64,000 nt of DNA from Sphaerulina vaccinii (lineage: Eukaryota; Ascomycota; Dothideomycetes; Mycosphaerellales; Mycosphaerellaceae). Shown here one piece after another: positions 8,936 through 20,523 of the stretch. The DNA is taken from NCBI GenBank assembly GCA_022570795.1, contig JAKUDP010000007.1, positions 1,550,001 to 1,614,000 of the forward strand, written 5' to 3'. How positions within the stretch are numbered: position 1 is the first letter of the stretch; each line of letters starts with the position of its first letter. The notes beneath the pieces are model-generated. The model was not told the DNA's origin, ran no database searches, and saw only the letters and a program-made list of their open reading frames with translations. The translations under genes and the position numbers were made by a program.

Positions 8936-11900
8936 CTACCCGAAGAAAGCTCTCACAGTCTGCTGAGTCTCCGGAGGCAGATTCCCAAGTAATTGGTTGG
9001 CGTCTAGTCCAGCTGTTGCGATCAATTTCCGCCCAGCACCGACTATGCGTTGAGCCATTTGACCTTGCAGCGTTTCTGCTTCCAGAGCTTGTGCTATAAA
9101 CGTGAAGCATTGTGCTGCTTTGGACATGACTGCTGGATTTTGGCTAAGATGCGAAGTCAGTAAAGTCGTTGACAGCGTCAATGGACAGGTGTAACTTACT
9201 CATCAATCAGTTGCGCGAGGAAGCTATACGCATATGGAGCAGCCTCTTCGTCGTTGACAACAGGCAGTGTGTCGACCCAGTGAGCAACGACTTCAGGTGC
9301 GTTCGGCACTTTCTTGCTGTTGAAGTGTAGGACCTTGGCAATAGACGCACATGCATTCTCTGTGGCGAAGGCGTCATCGTCAGTCCTGGCGTTGGGCCGT
9401 TGGGTCACCTGGAAAAGGACAGGAAGACTGCCAGCGGCGAATTCGGACCACTGTTCACCACCCTTATGCGCAGCAACACCAACACCATAGCATGCAGCTT
9501 GTCGGTTTGCAGCAGCGTCATCACGCATACCATCGACAAGTGGCTGCGCGATGTGCGAATAGTAGTGCCATGAAGCAGGACCGCAGAACTCGAGCACGTC
9601 GTCCAAGATACAAAGAGCCCACTGTCGCTGCGTTGGGTCTGGATTCGTGACAAAGAGGTCGTAGTAGGTCAACAGTCGTTCCCAGTGTGGCAAGAAGGAA
9701 TGTGCTTGATGCTTGAAGATGGTGTGGAAGGCCTTATTCATGTCTGAGAGAAGGGTTTGGTCGTCCTCGACAGCGAACTCGTAGTCCTCTCCTGGCTCTT
9801 CGCCATCTTCGCGCTCCTTGGCCTCATCTTCACGTTCCTTGACACGTGCCTGGTAGTCCTTGAGCACAGTCTCTGCCGATGTGATGAATAGTCCCATGTG
9901 GTCATTGGAGAGACAGTCCTTTCCTGAGACCTCGACAGCTTCATAGAAGCACTGGTACATCTCAGCAAGGGTCTCGATAGCCGGCTCGGTTTCGAGAACC
10001 TCGAGGACTTTCTCAATTGTGCCCTTCCAGAGAGTAAGGTACTCGTTCGAGTTGATGCCATACGCCACCTTGAAGGAGTTGAGAAGTTGAGGAACAGCCT
10101 TTGCCGAAGCGACTCTCACCGGGTCATGGAAGAAGAATGCTAACCCAGGAATGGCGACCTTCTCCATGATCTCGAGGACGTATGGCGCGAATCCGGCTTC
10201 CAGGTTCTGAGCGTAGACAGTGATGAGCTCAATCGCCATAAATTTGTCGTCCAGCGTGCTGGTTTTGATACCAATGTACTTGCCCTTGAGCGGCACAAGT
10301 TCCCATCCCTCTTCTTGCTCAATCTGTTGCACATTTTCTTCATCGTCCAGAAGCTGGATGTCAGCTTTAGCTTGCGCCAGCTTCATGAGGGGAGGCATGA
10401 CCGTAGTAAGGTAAGGCACGAAGTCCTGGCCGAGCACTCTACACATGCGGCCCCAGCAATGAAGCAAGTAGCTTTCTTGAGGATCATCTTCATCGACAAT
10501 GCCCTGTTGTACTGAGCCAAGCACGTTGACCAGGTTGAGTGCGTCTTGACCCATGCGCTCTTTGCCCACAGCAAGCGCGATCAAAGTGGCGCACTCCATA
10601 GCCTTAGCTCGGAGGAGTCTCTTCTCACGGTCATTAGGCTCTTGCAGCACGCTGAAGAGTGCTGGCATGAGTTCTGGATACCATTTGCCGAAAGTGCTCT
10701 CTGCTGAGTCGGCCACTGTCGCAATGGTTGACAAAGCTTGTTCCTGCACGAATCGCTTGGGACTTCTGAGCAGCTGCATCAAGTTAGTGAGCAGTCTGTC
10801 GAGGTATGGCTCAAGGATCTCCTTTTCGGCTTCTTCACAGAAGTTAACCAGTGCAGCAGCCGCGTGAGACTGCACTCTCGGCTCTGGCGCCTTCAGCGTC
10901 TCAATGAGGGCTGGTAGAACGACGCTGTGATACTTAGTCTGCATTGTACCCTTGAAATCGGTGCTCATCTGGCCAAGCGCGTTACAAGCAGCCCAGCGAA
11001 CACGAGAGTGGTCGTCCCGAAGTGTTGGCAGTAGCAACTGCAAGACCTGATCCAGCTCGTTCTCCATGATATCTGCGCATCCCTCGCTGATAGCCGAGAT
11101 ACACATCAGAGCAGCGTGCTTATCCCTCCAGTTGCTGGATTGCAGCATTCGTGGTAGCCAGGTGAAGGTTGGTGGGAGCAGGTCCTTGCCACCGATCTTG
11201 TTGGCTAAGCGGTCCATTGTCTGTTCGCCTGCAACGTGGTTCGAATCGCTCTCGTCGAAGTCAACATCTTCCTGTGCGTTCCACTCCTCGGCGTCCTCGT
11301 CGTCCTGACCAACATCAGTCATCATGGAGAGACACTGTGTGACCATGTCGTTGATGTAGTTCTTATCCGACTTGCACAGCTTTGGGTTGTAGTCTGCAAA
11401 TGTGGCCATAAGCTCAAGCGCATTCTGCCTCGCTTGATCTTCCAGCTCTTTATCTGCGATCATCTCAATCGTGACATGCACGAGTGGTCCGAACACGCCC
11501 TTGAAGGCTTTAGAACACACCTCGGCCAGCTCAATGACCGCCATGAGTGCTTCAGTCAAGCCTTCTGAATCACGCGACTCTTTCAGTGGTACCAGCGTAC
11601 CAAGGATATCCGGAATCAAAGTATAGTACTTGGGTTGTGCCTTCTTGCTCAGAGATTGGAAGAAAGCCGAGAAAGCCTTCATAGTCGCGATCTTGACCTT
11701 CATGTCATCGTCCTTGATTCCCTTTTGGAACACCTGCATGATGATGTCCTCATGCTGCTTCTCAATGATACCTGGTGTGGCCTCGAAGATTCTGAATGCG
11801 CTCTCTCGTACGTCTGCGTCTGGACTTTGGCTGGCCTGATACAGCGCCTGCAGCAGATCTGGCCATGTGTCTCGCTGGCCATCCACACCAGGAATCTGCT

Positions 11901-12364
11901 CGTCCGTGTATTGTCTCGCGATCTCTGCGACTGCATCGGCGACTTTGTGTCGTACGGTTTTGTTGGGCTCGGCGGCGTAGCTCTGTAGCAGTTTCGTTCG
12001 GACCTCGACTTTCGCGTTCGTGGCAAGCTGGAGGAAGATTTCCTTGTTCTCGCCGGAAGTTGACTCCTTGGTGGTTCGCGTCGCGATTCTTCGGAAGATG
12101 ACAGCGGCGAAGCTTCTTGTCTGGTACGTGTCAGTCTGGACAGCTAAGTAGGCGCATCGCGTCGAGTGGGTTGGCACTCACGCTCTCATCATTTGCGCCC
12201 TGCATCTGCTCGGCTAAGCCCATAAGCAACACCTCTGGACGCTGCGAGACCCATTCTGTGCTGAGATTCTCTTCTGCTGCACTTCTGGCTGTATTGTCTG
12301 TACTTTGCAAGCCCTGCAGCAGTTGGGCCAGCGCCGCGTGCACATCTGGCGGCAGCACCGACAT
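8936..12364 (-). CDS. PSE1: Importin beta-3 / karyopherin Pse1 (Kap121)
   Basis: Nuclear import receptor of about 1108 aa in three exons (12182-12364, 9200-12135, 8936-9143). The protein is built of HEAT repeats throughout. Recognisable blocks are the N-terminal MSVLPPDVHAALAQLLQGLQ, the QTRSFAAVIFRRIATR repeat, the acidic EDAEEWNAQEDVDFDESDSN loop and the downstream SSNWRDKHAALMCISAISEG repeat. These and the length match the Pse1/Kap121/importin-5 group, which carries ribosomal proteins, transcription factors and histones through the pore with RanGTP. The first intron is only 46 nt. The long central exon of nearly 3 kb is free of stops or frame breaks, which is useful as a measure of sequence quality. 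Confidence 0.95.
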
Positions 12365-13345
12365 GTTGACTTTATCTGGCGGTTGCTAAACTGCCTGCTC
12401 TCTTTCCGGTGGTATATCAATCTGTCGTGCCCATATACCTCGTGTCGGAGTTCTCGTGTATGCGATTCGTGAATAAAGATAGGTCTGCGATCGCGTCGGG
12501 CGTATGTGCACGCGATCCCAGTGCAAATGTTTGTGGAAGGGAAGCTGGGGAGGGGGTCCAAAAAAGATTGAGGGTTCTTGCTTGTGGCGTTTGGCGGCGT
12601 GAGGATCTGATCGACGCGACCAATGATACTTCAGCCTCAGCCACAACTTGTCTTGTCGAGGTTCAGCACTGAAACCAAGAGCACAAAGAAACCTGCGACA
12701 TGTACTGCGATTCGGAGTGAAATGTGCCAGAGGACACGATTGATACAATCAGAAAGGATAGCTGTAACCTCAGTGACATTCGGAATGGAAGGAGTCCATG
12801 AACACCCACCCCTGTCTTCAGAGTGGATCGCACTTTACCAGCACGAGCACTCGTTCGTGCATGAACCCATACAATGTCTTCGCACATTCGAGTTGGATGC
12901 TCACTACAACCATGTCAACCTGTATGTCTTGGGATGGCCGCAAGCCCTGAATTCAAAGAGAAGCCACCAATCCAGGTCAAGACGAGAAGGTGCTTTCAAC
13001 TTTCATTTCATCTCATTATAGCCAAGTACCTCAGCTAGCGATGTATGCATGCAAGTAAGTACAGCGCATGTCCAATCTCTAGCTCACTCGCTCGCTCGAG
13101 CCTTGCCACTCACTACTCCAGCTTCATGCCTTCTCTACCTCGTACTTATCCATAGCAATACGACAGCTCGCCTCATAATCCAAAATGTAAGAGGAACACC
13201 GCCGACCAGCCCCGTCCCTCCTGATGCTTTCGGTTACTGTCTGTGTGCCGTCTGGACAGACTTGGGGAATCTCGCGCGAATTCAAACGGAAAATCACATG
13301 TTCCCACCCACCAACTTATTGAACGCCCATCCTGAAACGCCCTGT
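12365..13345. other. Intergenic, importin promoter region
   Basis: Nearly 1 kb between the importin start and the 3' end of the next minus-strand gene. Open frames here (for example plus strand 12623-13021) have no splice context and no recognisable domain. Otherwise I see nothing. Confidence 0.45.
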
Positions 13346-13996
13346 TCACTTCTTTCTATGCTTGTACTGTTGCACTCGATTTTGCATCCCTTCGAGGTCG
13401 ATGAGGTCTTCCAGCATAGTGTCAATGCTAGGATCTTGCGCCAAGGAGTCGTCGCTTCCGTTGCCAGTTGCTTCTTGCTCGCCAGTTCCATTGTTGGGAT
13501 CGTCTGAAGTCTCCTGCTCTCCTGACGTGTTCGATATTTGAGGCACCGAGGGCTCAGCTGCGCCAATTGCGGCTACGGACGTCTGCTGAGCTTGGGATTG
13601 TCCAGATGTTGGTGGTGGAGCTGAAGACGATGGAGCGCTTAGTCCCGACGTGTCCCCTGGACGTCCAGCGGCCGCTTGTTCAGCTTCGTAGTCATCAAGG
13701 AGCTCTCCTGCCGTGTTCGATATTTGAGGCATCGAGGGCTCTGCTGCGCCAATTGCGGCTACGGACGTCTGCTGAGCTTGGGATTGTCCAGATGTTGGTG
13801 GTGGAGCTGAAGACGATGGAGCGCTTAGCCCCGACGTGTCCCCTGGACGTCCAGCGGCCGCTTGTTCAGCTTCGTAGTCATCAAGGACCTTACGTAATTG
13901 CCGCCTTGTTGGCTGGCCCCTGGGCATAGGGAGATTGCGATCTCTGCAGGCCACTTGAAAGTCCGCAATAGACCACCGTGACCCATAGATAGTCAT
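13346..13996 (-). CDS. SAP-like N-terminal protein with an internal tandem duplication
   Basis: Single exon of 216 aa starting at the ATG in a CAACC context at 13996; the frame is open further upstream but the extra residues look non-coding. The first ~45 residues (WSIADFQVACRDRNLPMPRGQPTRRQLRKVL, given here as one idea: hydrophobic-charged with a G-x-P turn) resemble the helix-extended-helix pattern of SAP/HeH DNA-binding motifs. Two nearly identical 62-residue Ala/Ser/Pro/Gln-rich repeats follow (each DDYEAEQAAAGRPGD... to ...PQISNT), then an acidic tail ending NRVQQYKHRKK. A nuclear, nucleic-acid-related role is only a suggestion. The duplication makes length polymorphism likely. Confidence 0.6.
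   Translation of the reverse strand: MTIYGSRWSIADFQVACRDRNLPMPRGQPTRRQLRKVLDDYEAEQAAAGRPGDTSGLSAPSSSAPPPTSGQSQAQQTSVAAIGAAEPSMPQISNTAGELLDDYEAEQAAAGRPGDTSGLSAPSSSAPPPTSGQSQAQQTSVAAIGAAEPSVPQISNTSGEQETSDDPNNGTGEQEATGNGSDDSLAQDPSIDTMLEDLIDLEGMQNRVQQYKHRKK
13517..13888. repeat. 186-bp direct tandem duplication inside a coding region
   Basis: Copies 13517-13702 and 13703-13888 are head-to-tail and differ at only about four positions. The period is an exact multiple of three, so the frame of the surrounding gene is kept and 62 residues are duplicated. The very low divergence implies a recent event. Confidence 0.9.
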
Positions 13997-14223
13997 GGTT
14001 GATGTTGGTCCTTCCTCCGTGTTCGTTGCTGTCGAGTATGGAATTCCTGTAAGGGTGGTGATGACGTTGACGGAGACCGTAATATGTAACCTGATGCTGA
14101 TCTTGATGTGATGTCGATGTTGATGAGAAGAACTGTCAAGAACATCTGAGAGGTATGTACCAGGCAGGTGTATGCGGCGCCTGCTCAATGGCGCTGCATT
14201 GCACCTGCTCGATCGTGCTGGCC

Positions 14224-17200
14224 CTAGTTGTTATCAGTACTCAGGGGTGTCAACGGCGCCTCGATATCGCCAGATCCATTCTTCTCGGGGTCAACGCCAT
14301 TCGTCTGCGCCGTAGGCATTTGGAGCTTGAGAGGCTGTATGGGTTTGCTATTCGCGCTCTCCTCGAGCTTGCGTTTCTTCTTTGCAGCCTGTGCTTGTTC
14401 TCGCAGCGGCCGTTTCCGTGGCGAAGTGATCTTTCCAGTCGGTGGCAGTCTCGGCTTGGGAAACTTCTGCTTCAGAGGAAGGTCCTCGTCCTCAACAAGT
14501 GCATCCTCACGCGAATTGCGCAATTTACCACGGAAGAAGTCCTGGACCAGACCGATCTGATGCGATAATGTTTCCTGGGAGATGGAGTCGTATGGCGTTG
14601 GCGGCTCGAAGATGAGGCCGCCGCTCGTGATCGGTCCTTGGTTCTGTGCCTGGTGATAAGCGTACATGCGGTTCTGTAGCAGATGCAGGGGTACGCTGAG
14701 GGATTCAAGGCCAAACTCTTCAGCGAGACCGAGCTCACGGAAGCCAAAAAAGTCCTCGTCGAGATCTTCAGCAAAGTCGCCGCCAACGAACTGTTCACTG
14801 CCATCGTTGAATGCACCAACTCCATCTGCACCAGCATGGTCGCCCAATGCGGGCCGCTGCGGCGAACATTAGTGGTAGTTAGTCGATATCTCAGCAATTC
14901 TAGACTTACCAATAGATCTGCCAGATGCGACTTCATTCTTTCATGCATGACGCCCAATTTGTTGCCTTGCCGCTCAACATCATCCTTTACCCAAGATTCA
15001 AGAGCATCAATGTCCAAGCCATTCTCATCCAGTGTATGGAGTACTTGCTCCTCGAATGTAAATGGTGCTGCATCGCCAGTCTGTGGGGGTTGCTCGTGGT
15101 ACTGCTTCATGTCCCGGCCCATCTTCACGAAGTAGTCGATCGCGATGTCTGTGACACTCTCCAATGCGGAAGGTTGGAAGTCCTCGAAGCCAGCGTGATA
15201 GAAGATCTTGCCAATAGACTTCTGGAAAGCTTCTCGATTGAGCCAGGGTGCTAGCAGTGGGCCGTCTTCTGAAACCACCACAGTGCCTGGGTTTTGCTCC
15301 TCAAAAGGCTGTGGCTCGTACTTCTGAAACTGGTTCTGGTAGGTCTGTCATGGTGTTAGCACGTCCCGCCGATTCTGCTACAACAGCTTCGCTTACCTGA
15401 GCCTGGATCTGCATCTGCTTTACGACCCCGATCTTCGCACAGACCTTGCGAGTCTCCTGCATCTGCCGAATGTTTGACTCCAGCTTTTTGTTCAGAGCAC
15501 CTTGCGGAATCTTGTAGTCGTCCTTTGGGTAGTAACGCATGTAGTCTTCTGTCTGAGGCACTGCATGGCCATCAGAGTCTGTCGTCCACTTCCACCTCGG
15601 ACTCAAGTCTGGTATCGCGGACAGGGGATTATAGTAGTCGGGCAGTGTCGAGTCTTCGTCCCCTTCTATGCCCTCTGCAAGTGTCTCGCCTCCAGCGGTG
15701 GCATCTGCTTCAACCCCTCCTACATCTTCTGAGGTCTCGGCATCGATAGCAGGCTTGTCAGAGATCATCTTCTGTCGTCGAATCCATCTCCGCATCGCGG
15801 CCTTGCTTCGCAGGAGTGCAGGCTCCTCAGGGTTGAGATGCTCGCCTCGAAAGAGCCTATTTCGTTCTGCAGCAGCTAGTGCTCGGTCTTTTTTCGTCAC
15901 TTGCTTCCATGTCTTGAAATCTGTATCATCGTCATCTGCATCCTCTGTGCCAGCGCTGATGACCGAGGGTCCATCGATCTCCATCAGGTCAGCCTGGCTT
16001 CCATGAGCGGCAGTACTGTGTATCCCATTCGGCATAGGTGTCGTCAGGCCTGGGGGAGGGGTGCTGAATCCTGCGGAGCCAACATCAGGTATCTCGGAAT
16101 CTTCTCGAAGGTGGTCATTTCGCAGATTTGAAGCTTGCGAATGCAGTGCAGGTTTCACGTCCGGTGCCGGTGTGGATGATGTGTCCTCCACAGCCACGGA
16201 TGGTCCACTGACACCTTTCCTCGCGGAACCTGTCGGTCCGCCCTTCTTTGGCGCCTTGCGCCCTCTCGAAGCCATGATCGGCGCATCATCCTCGTCACTG
16301 TCGTCCTCGCCAGCATGGAGACGGCGCTCCTCTGCTTCCACTTCTGCTCGATCTCGGACCACGATCTCGGGAATGAGCGGGGTGAGCTTGTCGGTTTCCT
16401 TTCGCATGTACAATGCCTTCTTCCTAAGAGGGTGCGCAGGCTCAGAATTATATTTCAAGCAGTTTGCCCATATCAGATTGAGATCGTCGACGAACTCCTT
16501 CTTGCTTTTGTATTGCAATTGCTTCAATCGTTTGATCATGGTACCGATGTCCATAGGTTGCTTGATGAGCGTGTAGTAGTCCGGCGCTTCTCGCTTGGAA
16601 ACTCGAGTCAAGAAGGGTTGTGCATATTCAGTCATGGCTTTGAGCTCCATGAGAACTTTCTCTGATGCCTCGTATAGCTCTTCTTGCCCTACTCGGTCTT
16701 CACTCGCCCACTTGCTGCGGCCTTTCCTGACCTCTGAAATGAGTGTTCGTAGCTGGTTGTCCGATGCCTTCACCATATCTCTTTTTGCGTCTATCCGGGC
16801 AATGAGATGCTTCAATGTCAGGCTTGAAGCGCCGAGGTCAGCACTTCCCAGACTCCCTTGCGTAACAGTGGCAGAGGCTGTGGGCGCGTTGGAAGTGTTT
16901 GCAGTGGCTTGACCGTTTGGTCCTCCTAGGATCTCGTTGTCCACTTCGCGATCCAGCTCGTCCAGCTTTTGCTGCTCCAGCATTGCGTCCCGGTCATTCT
17001 CCAGCGTGTAGAACATGCTCTGAAAATTGTACTTTGCGGACTCGGCCGCAGCCTTCTTCTCTTGCTCCAGTTGTTTGCGCACATCCTCTGAGCTCTTCGC
17101 CTGTTCAGACAAGGTAGTCGTGGCGTGCTTGAGAGTGGCCGGAGTCGCAGGCTTGACTGGCGCTGGAGACCGTACAGCATGTGAGGACAAGCCATTGGGC

Positions 17201-17628
17201 AATGCCACCTTCCCTTTGGCTCTCAGCGGACTCTCCTTGTCTGTCTCATCCTCATCTTCCTCGTCATCGTCCGAATCCCCGTAATCCATTTCTATCTGTC
17301 GTGCTGCCTTCTTTGGCGGAGCAGCAGAAGTCTTGGCGCTCTCTTCCGTGATGCTTTCGGTAGGAGGTGTCGAGTCTGCAGGTTTCCTGCTGAAGCGTCG
17401 CTGTCGCCCGTCTGCGCCGAAGAGCGCATTGAGCTTTGATTCCGCGGCTTCCATTCGCGCTCGAAGTAGGATATGTACCGGGTCGTCCTCGACCTCATCG
17501 TCCGCGGCCACCCCATTGCCAAGGCCGCTGTCGCGGGTCATGCTGGCAGTACGATGCGCACTTCCATTGGCGCCATTGGTAAGTGCTCGAGAGATGCCAT
17601 TGAGCGCAGGCCTCGTAGGCGTATTCAT
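14224..17628 (-). CDS. SPT7: SAGA complex subunit Spt7 (bromodomain plus histone-fold)
   Basis: Transcription co-activator scaffold of about 1099 aa in exons 15397-17628, 14910-15344 and 14224-14856. The bromodomain is at about residues 320-425 (APDYYTLIKQPMDIGTMIKRL, WANCLKYNSEPAHPLRKKA). The second exon encodes the histone-fold (PWLNREAFQKSIGKIFYHAGF ... VTDIAIDYFVKMGRDMKQY) that in Spt7 pairs with Ada1 or Taf10. The C-terminal exon is basic and low complexity (KKKRKLEE), a likely nuclear signal. This order of domains and the length are diagnostic of Spt7. Acidic tracts between residues 110 and 140 and around 430 are typical. Both introns are about 50 nt and the frame is intact. Confidence 0.92.
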
Positions 17629-18219
17629 ATGGCCTGCGCACCCTTATGTCGCGTTTCTGGGCTGGTCGACTCCCCTCATAGTATCCTTTCGCGGTTGGGA
17701 GATGATCTCTGGCGATTATCTCCCCAGTCTCGAGGCGTATTGGAACGAGCCAGGTACCATTCGGATCGTGAGCGCGGTGCGGAGATGGAGGTGTGTATAT
17801 CGGGAGGTGATGGTGATGATAATAGATGGAATTGTTCGCAAGTAGTGACGTCCAGTCGCGACCTGATGTTCGAGCCGCGAACTCGGCACAACATGTAGTT
17901 CTACTTTTGGCCGCCGTTCACCTGCTTTCTCCCTCGTGATTGATTCACTCCTTCCTTTCGACACAACAACTTCTCCAGACGGTATCCTGGAGTCGTGCTC
18001 GTTGCGACGAAGGTACATGTGCCGAAGTGTGTCGTCTGCTCTGCTAGAACAATGGGCATTGTCATGTAGACTGTCCACCACTTTAACCTCCGTGTCGCAT
18101 CGTCCTCCCGCGACGAGGCAAGGTCAGCAACTGGTACCTGTCTCTACCTCTTCCACATCATCTTTCACATGCAGAACTAGCAAACTACCTAGTCGCAACT
18201 ACACTATGTCACCGCAATA
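17629..18219. promoter_or_regulatory. Divergent promoter between SPT7 and the VanZ-domain gene
   Basis: About 590 bp separating two genes transcribed away from each other. It must carry both promoters. I see no repeat, RNA gene or strong motif. Confidence 0.5.
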
Positions 18220-19025
18220 ATGATGCCCACTGGTCTACGCATACGCCAACCCTTCGCGGGTAAGCCTTCAGAAACTAACTGGCGCCGAGGTTTTACAGCA
18301 GTATAGCTAATGCATAGCTTCAAGGCGCATTTGGAGTGCTTTTACTGCTATCTGCATACTTGGGACTGTCGACGTCCAAGATCCCTACTTATGGCCAGAG
18401 CGATAAAGGACTACATTTCGTGACTTTCTTCTTGTTGACAGTGAGTGTTGAAGCCTCTTGCGACAGCTGGTAACTATGCTAGGCGGTCAAGCTGGAGCAT
18501 TGGTATGAACGGTTGAGTGCTGACTTGAAACTACAGACAACATTCTACTGGGTCATCGAGACGACACGACGCCGCGCAATCCATTCAACCCTGCTCGCAG
18601 TAACAGCAGGTCTGTCAATTGGCTCCGAAGTAGTCCAAGCCCTTCTCCCCAATGACCGGGACTTCGACCCTTTCGACATCGCAGCCAATGTCGTAGGTTC
18701 TTCTTGCGCTCTCCTACTTTGCAGTCGGTACCACAAACGTATGCTCGAGCGCAAGAGGAAGAATAAGACCTATGATATTGTGCCAGGCGAAGCAGCAGAG
18801 GATGTGGATGTAGAACTTGGAGAGGGACCAGGTCTTGGAGCGCAGGAGAGTGGAGTGATTGATGGACAGGCCAACGGAGGCGCTGCAGCTAAGGAAATTG
18901 ACGTTACGGAAGAGTTGGACAATTGGGACGAGAACGAAGAGGACTGGGAAGAAGGAGCTGAGGCTGCGAAGGTTGCTGCAGGCGTGGGAGCCGAAGAGGA
19001 GCCCACTAAGAAGCGCGCTGATTGA
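18220..19025 (+). CDS. VanZ-domain membrane protein
   Basis: Exons 18220-18259, 18325-18440 and 18537-19025 give 214 aa. Hydrophobic segments GAFGVLLLLSAYLGL, LHFVTFFLLTTTFYWVIE and AIHSTLLAVTAGLSIGSEVVQ are followed by a further segment (FDIAANVVGSSCALLLCS), matching the compact multi-pass VanZ-like fold; the short motif SDKGLHF sits before the second helix as in that family. A long acidic cytosolic tail (ELDNWDENEEDWEEG) ends in KKRAD. Fungal VanZ proteins have no settled function. Two ATGs are adjacent at the start; either could be used. The second intron carries a TGCTGACTTG branch region. Confidence 0.78.
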
Positions 19026-19589
19026 GTCTAAGGATGCCTGGGCTGTAATGAATGATGTACGAGTGCAATGAAATGAACCTCAAGACAACACTGCCTCAGT
19101 GCGTGGCATCAGGTGCCACCAGTCTTCCCTGTCACTCGGCCTTTCTTGATCGACGTTGAGTCTGGGGATGTATCAGCTTGGATGTCCGCTCGTCGCATGA
19201 AATTGCTGTAGCCTTCTTACATATAGGTTACTCGTCGAAGGAAACCAAGAGCTCGTCTTTCCAACTATCGATGCCCGATTGTATCGGGGTGCTCAAACGC
19301 ACGTGTCAATGGCTCGTATATGCTTTGGCATATTTGTTGACATTGCTACCCTATCCACAAACTAGCCAGGCAATGGAAAAGTGGGAGCAGTGATCGACGG
19401 ATGAGGTTTCGTAGTTGATTCATTCGAAGCTATTCATGACTTTCCAGACCACAGCTCTGTGTCGATTTGCACTCTCTGATGAGCACTTCGCGCCATTTTC
19501 AGGCTTTCAAATCTCTCGATTCGCCGACTGCGTGATGTCTGTTCGGTTTTCACTTCTTCCCCCAAACGCCCGTCCCTTTCGTGATATGC
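19026..19589. other. Convergent intergenic region
   Basis: About 560 bp between the 3' ends of the VanZ gene and RPS26. Only short frames; nothing recognised. It should hold both 3' UTRs. Confidence 0.5.
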
Positions 19590-20263
19590 TTAGGTGGCAG
19601 CAGCCTGGGCACCGAGTGGCTTAGGACCCTGGGCCTGACCTGGCTGGATCTTCTTGCCGTCCTTGTTGTACCTCACACGAGGAGGTGGTGCACGGTTGCG
19701 GCGACCCTCACGCGATCGGACACTGTTCCTCCATGTCAGCCCTTCCATTCTCCAGTGCTCGAGGTTGTGTATTGTATGTTTCCAACGTACCGGACGATCT
19801 TGCCGTGGATGGCGCAGGACACGCAGTACTGGAGCTTCAAGTACATCTTTGGCACAGCGTACTCTGCGAAGACGGAGGCATCCGAGATATCACCTATTCA
19901 TCACCTTTATCAGTTCCATTCCTCTTACAGGTTGCTGTCGCGAACGCGGTGCTCCGCGAGGAGACCACAGAGTCGCAGGACTGCAAGACTGCCGCTCCCC
20001 GCGGGAGCACCGCGTTCATCAACCACCCTCAGTTGCCTTCGAATGGTCGGTACGTACGGATAGCAGCGGACTCAACCATGTTGCGGATGGTGAATCTCTT
20101 GATTGCCTTGTCCTTGGGCGTGCATCGCGAGCAGTTGCTGCAACGAATTGGCTTGACGTGGCCACGGCCCTTCTTGTTGCGACCGCTGCAGACTCGTCAG
20201 CATTTCTTCCAGACCAACATGATCGCGAGGTTCGGTATACTTGGATGCTCTCTTCTTAACCAT
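19590..20263 (-). CDS. RPS26: 40S ribosomal protein S26 (eS26)
   Basis: Small-subunit ribosomal protein of 128 aa in four exons (20241-20263, 20058-20185, 19791-19893, 19590-19722). The sequence is near-invariant: MVKKRAS start, KKGRGHVKPIRCSNCSRC, PKDKAIKRFTIRNMVESA, the SDASVFAEYAVPKMYLKLQYC block, VSCAIHGKIVRVRSREGRR and NRAPPPRVRYNKDGKK. The four zinc-binding cysteines (CSNCSRC region and CVSC) are present. eS26 sits at the mRNA exit channel and contacts the 5' UTR. The second intron, 19894-20057 (164 nt), is several times longer than its neighbours and contains a strong stem-loop. Confidence 0.97.
19942..20017 (-). promoter_or_regulatory. Long stem-loop inside the second RPS26 intron
   Basis: Arms at 19942-19958 and 20000-20017 are inverted copies over 17 bp with a single bulged base (core GAACGCGGTGCTCC), separated by a 41-nt loop. 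The stem is GC-rich and lies wholly within the intron, so it would form in the pre-mRNA. Possible roles are autoregulation of splicing by the product, an intron-encoded structured RNA, or a small inserted element; the sequence alone cannot decide. Confidence 0.6.
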
Positions 20264-20523
20264 GATGGGCGACTGTTGTGTGTTGCTGTCGGTTAGTGAT
20301 CGTCAGAACTGAGAGACTTCAACAAGATTTCGAAGTGGGCGTGGAGCCATTGCTTGGCGGACAAGAACGGCAAGAACGGCTAGTCGGCGGTCGCTTCCGT
20401 TTGTTGTTACCCTTGTGCTTGCCGTGGAAACATCATCGCGACCATCCCTTCGACTTCGCCGTCTTCGGTGATAGACCTCTCTTGGAACTATACACGAGCT
20501 GCGATTGATACAGCGGAAGCACC

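Noticed and set aside
11236..11250. GGTTCGAATC resembling a tRNA B box
   Set aside because: It lies in the intact coding sequence of the importin gene and has no A box upstream.
12623..13021. Plus-strand ORF upstream of the importin gene
   Set aside because: No domain, no splice support and composition like intergenic DNA.
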